Below, one piece after another: positions 53,258 through 53,291 of a DNA stretch of 53,291 nt. This DNA is from an uncultured Gammaproteobacteria bacterium (lineage in GTDB: Bacteria > Pseudomonadota > Gammaproteobacteria > GCA-001735895). The notes under the pieces are model-generated. The model did no database searches, was not told where the DNA came from, and saw only the letters and a list, made by a program, of their open reading frames with translations. The first letter of the stretch is position 1. Each line of letters opens with the position of its first letter. The stretch spans positions 1 to 53,291 of the forward strand of contig CAJXUC010000021.1 in assembly GCA_913061315.1 (NCBI GenBank). Reading direction: 5' to 3'. The position numbers and the translations under genes were made by a program.

Positions 53258-53291
53258 CTGTCTCTTATACACATCTGACGCTGCCGACGAC
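53258..53291. other. Nextera transposase adapter (sequencing artefact)
   Basis: CTGTCTCTTATACACATCT (53258-53276) is the Tn5 mosaic end used in Illumina Nextera libraries, and GACGCTGCCGACGA (53277-53290) is the reverse complement of the Read 1 adapter stub. The final base would be the first base of an index. This is untrimmed adapter, not genomic DNA. Confidence 0.97.

Overview
The window looks like one end of a contig from a marine-type gammaproteobacterium of moderate, AT-leaning base composition. This is inferred from gene content: mutY, priA, rmuC, trmB, prkB, a gammaproteobacterial glnA-ntrBC block, and a Pseudomonas-type minor pilin operon (fimU-pilVWXY1Y2E). No ribosomal RNA is present to place it further. 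The last 34 bases are Illumina Nextera adapter, so the right end is an assembly end, not biology.

Layout. 1-0.5 kb: the C-terminal end of a tyrosine recombinase pointing at the 3' end of an intact tRNA-Phe, i.e. the edge of an integrated element lying to the left. 0.5-6.2 kb: a proXVW-type quaternary-amine ABC importer with a divergent LysR regulator and an alpha/beta hydrolase. 6.5-18.4 kb: housekeeping and envelope genes (mutY, AsmA, DUF2333, a DsrE-like protein, an esterase, a LysM/M23 lipoprotein, cbpA-degQ-moaC, rmuC). 18-24.4 kb: a seven-gene minus-strand operon for corrinoid-dependent methyl transfer: corrinoid protein, DUF1638, MetV-like, MetF-like, methyl-THF:corrinoid methyltransferase, the ASKHA/[2Fe-2S] reductive activator, then DUF423. 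No substrate methyltransferase is present. 24.5-35.7 kb: an HD-GYP protein, priA with a DnaA-box cluster beside it, sbmA, an NRDE protein, tatD-prkB, an SLC13 transporter and trmB.

35.8-42.7 kb: the minor pilin/PilY1 operon, whose genes nearly all overlap. 42.8-48.1 kb: a CDF metal transporter, then glnA-ntrB-ntrC. Two near-identical NtrC-type palindromes sit before glnA and before ntrB. The NtrC itself has lost the GAFTGA loop and both acidic Walker B residues. glnA accordingly shows a sigma-70-like and not a sigma-54-like promoter. 48-53.3 kb: an unusual locus with an ABC-2 permease, a TPR-like membrane-anchored protein, a prepilin with its own sigma-54-type promoter and terminator, an ABC ATPase, a divergent membrane histidine kinase, and the C-terminal PEP-CTERM sorting tail of a protein cut by the contig end.

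The strongest candidates for something under-described are (1) the ATPase-dead, GAFTGA-less NtrC with its paired operators, (2) the prepilin/ABC/kinase/PEP-CTERM locus, and (3) the corrinoid one-carbon operon without its methyltransferase. All functional statements come from reading motifs in the sequence; no database search was possible.
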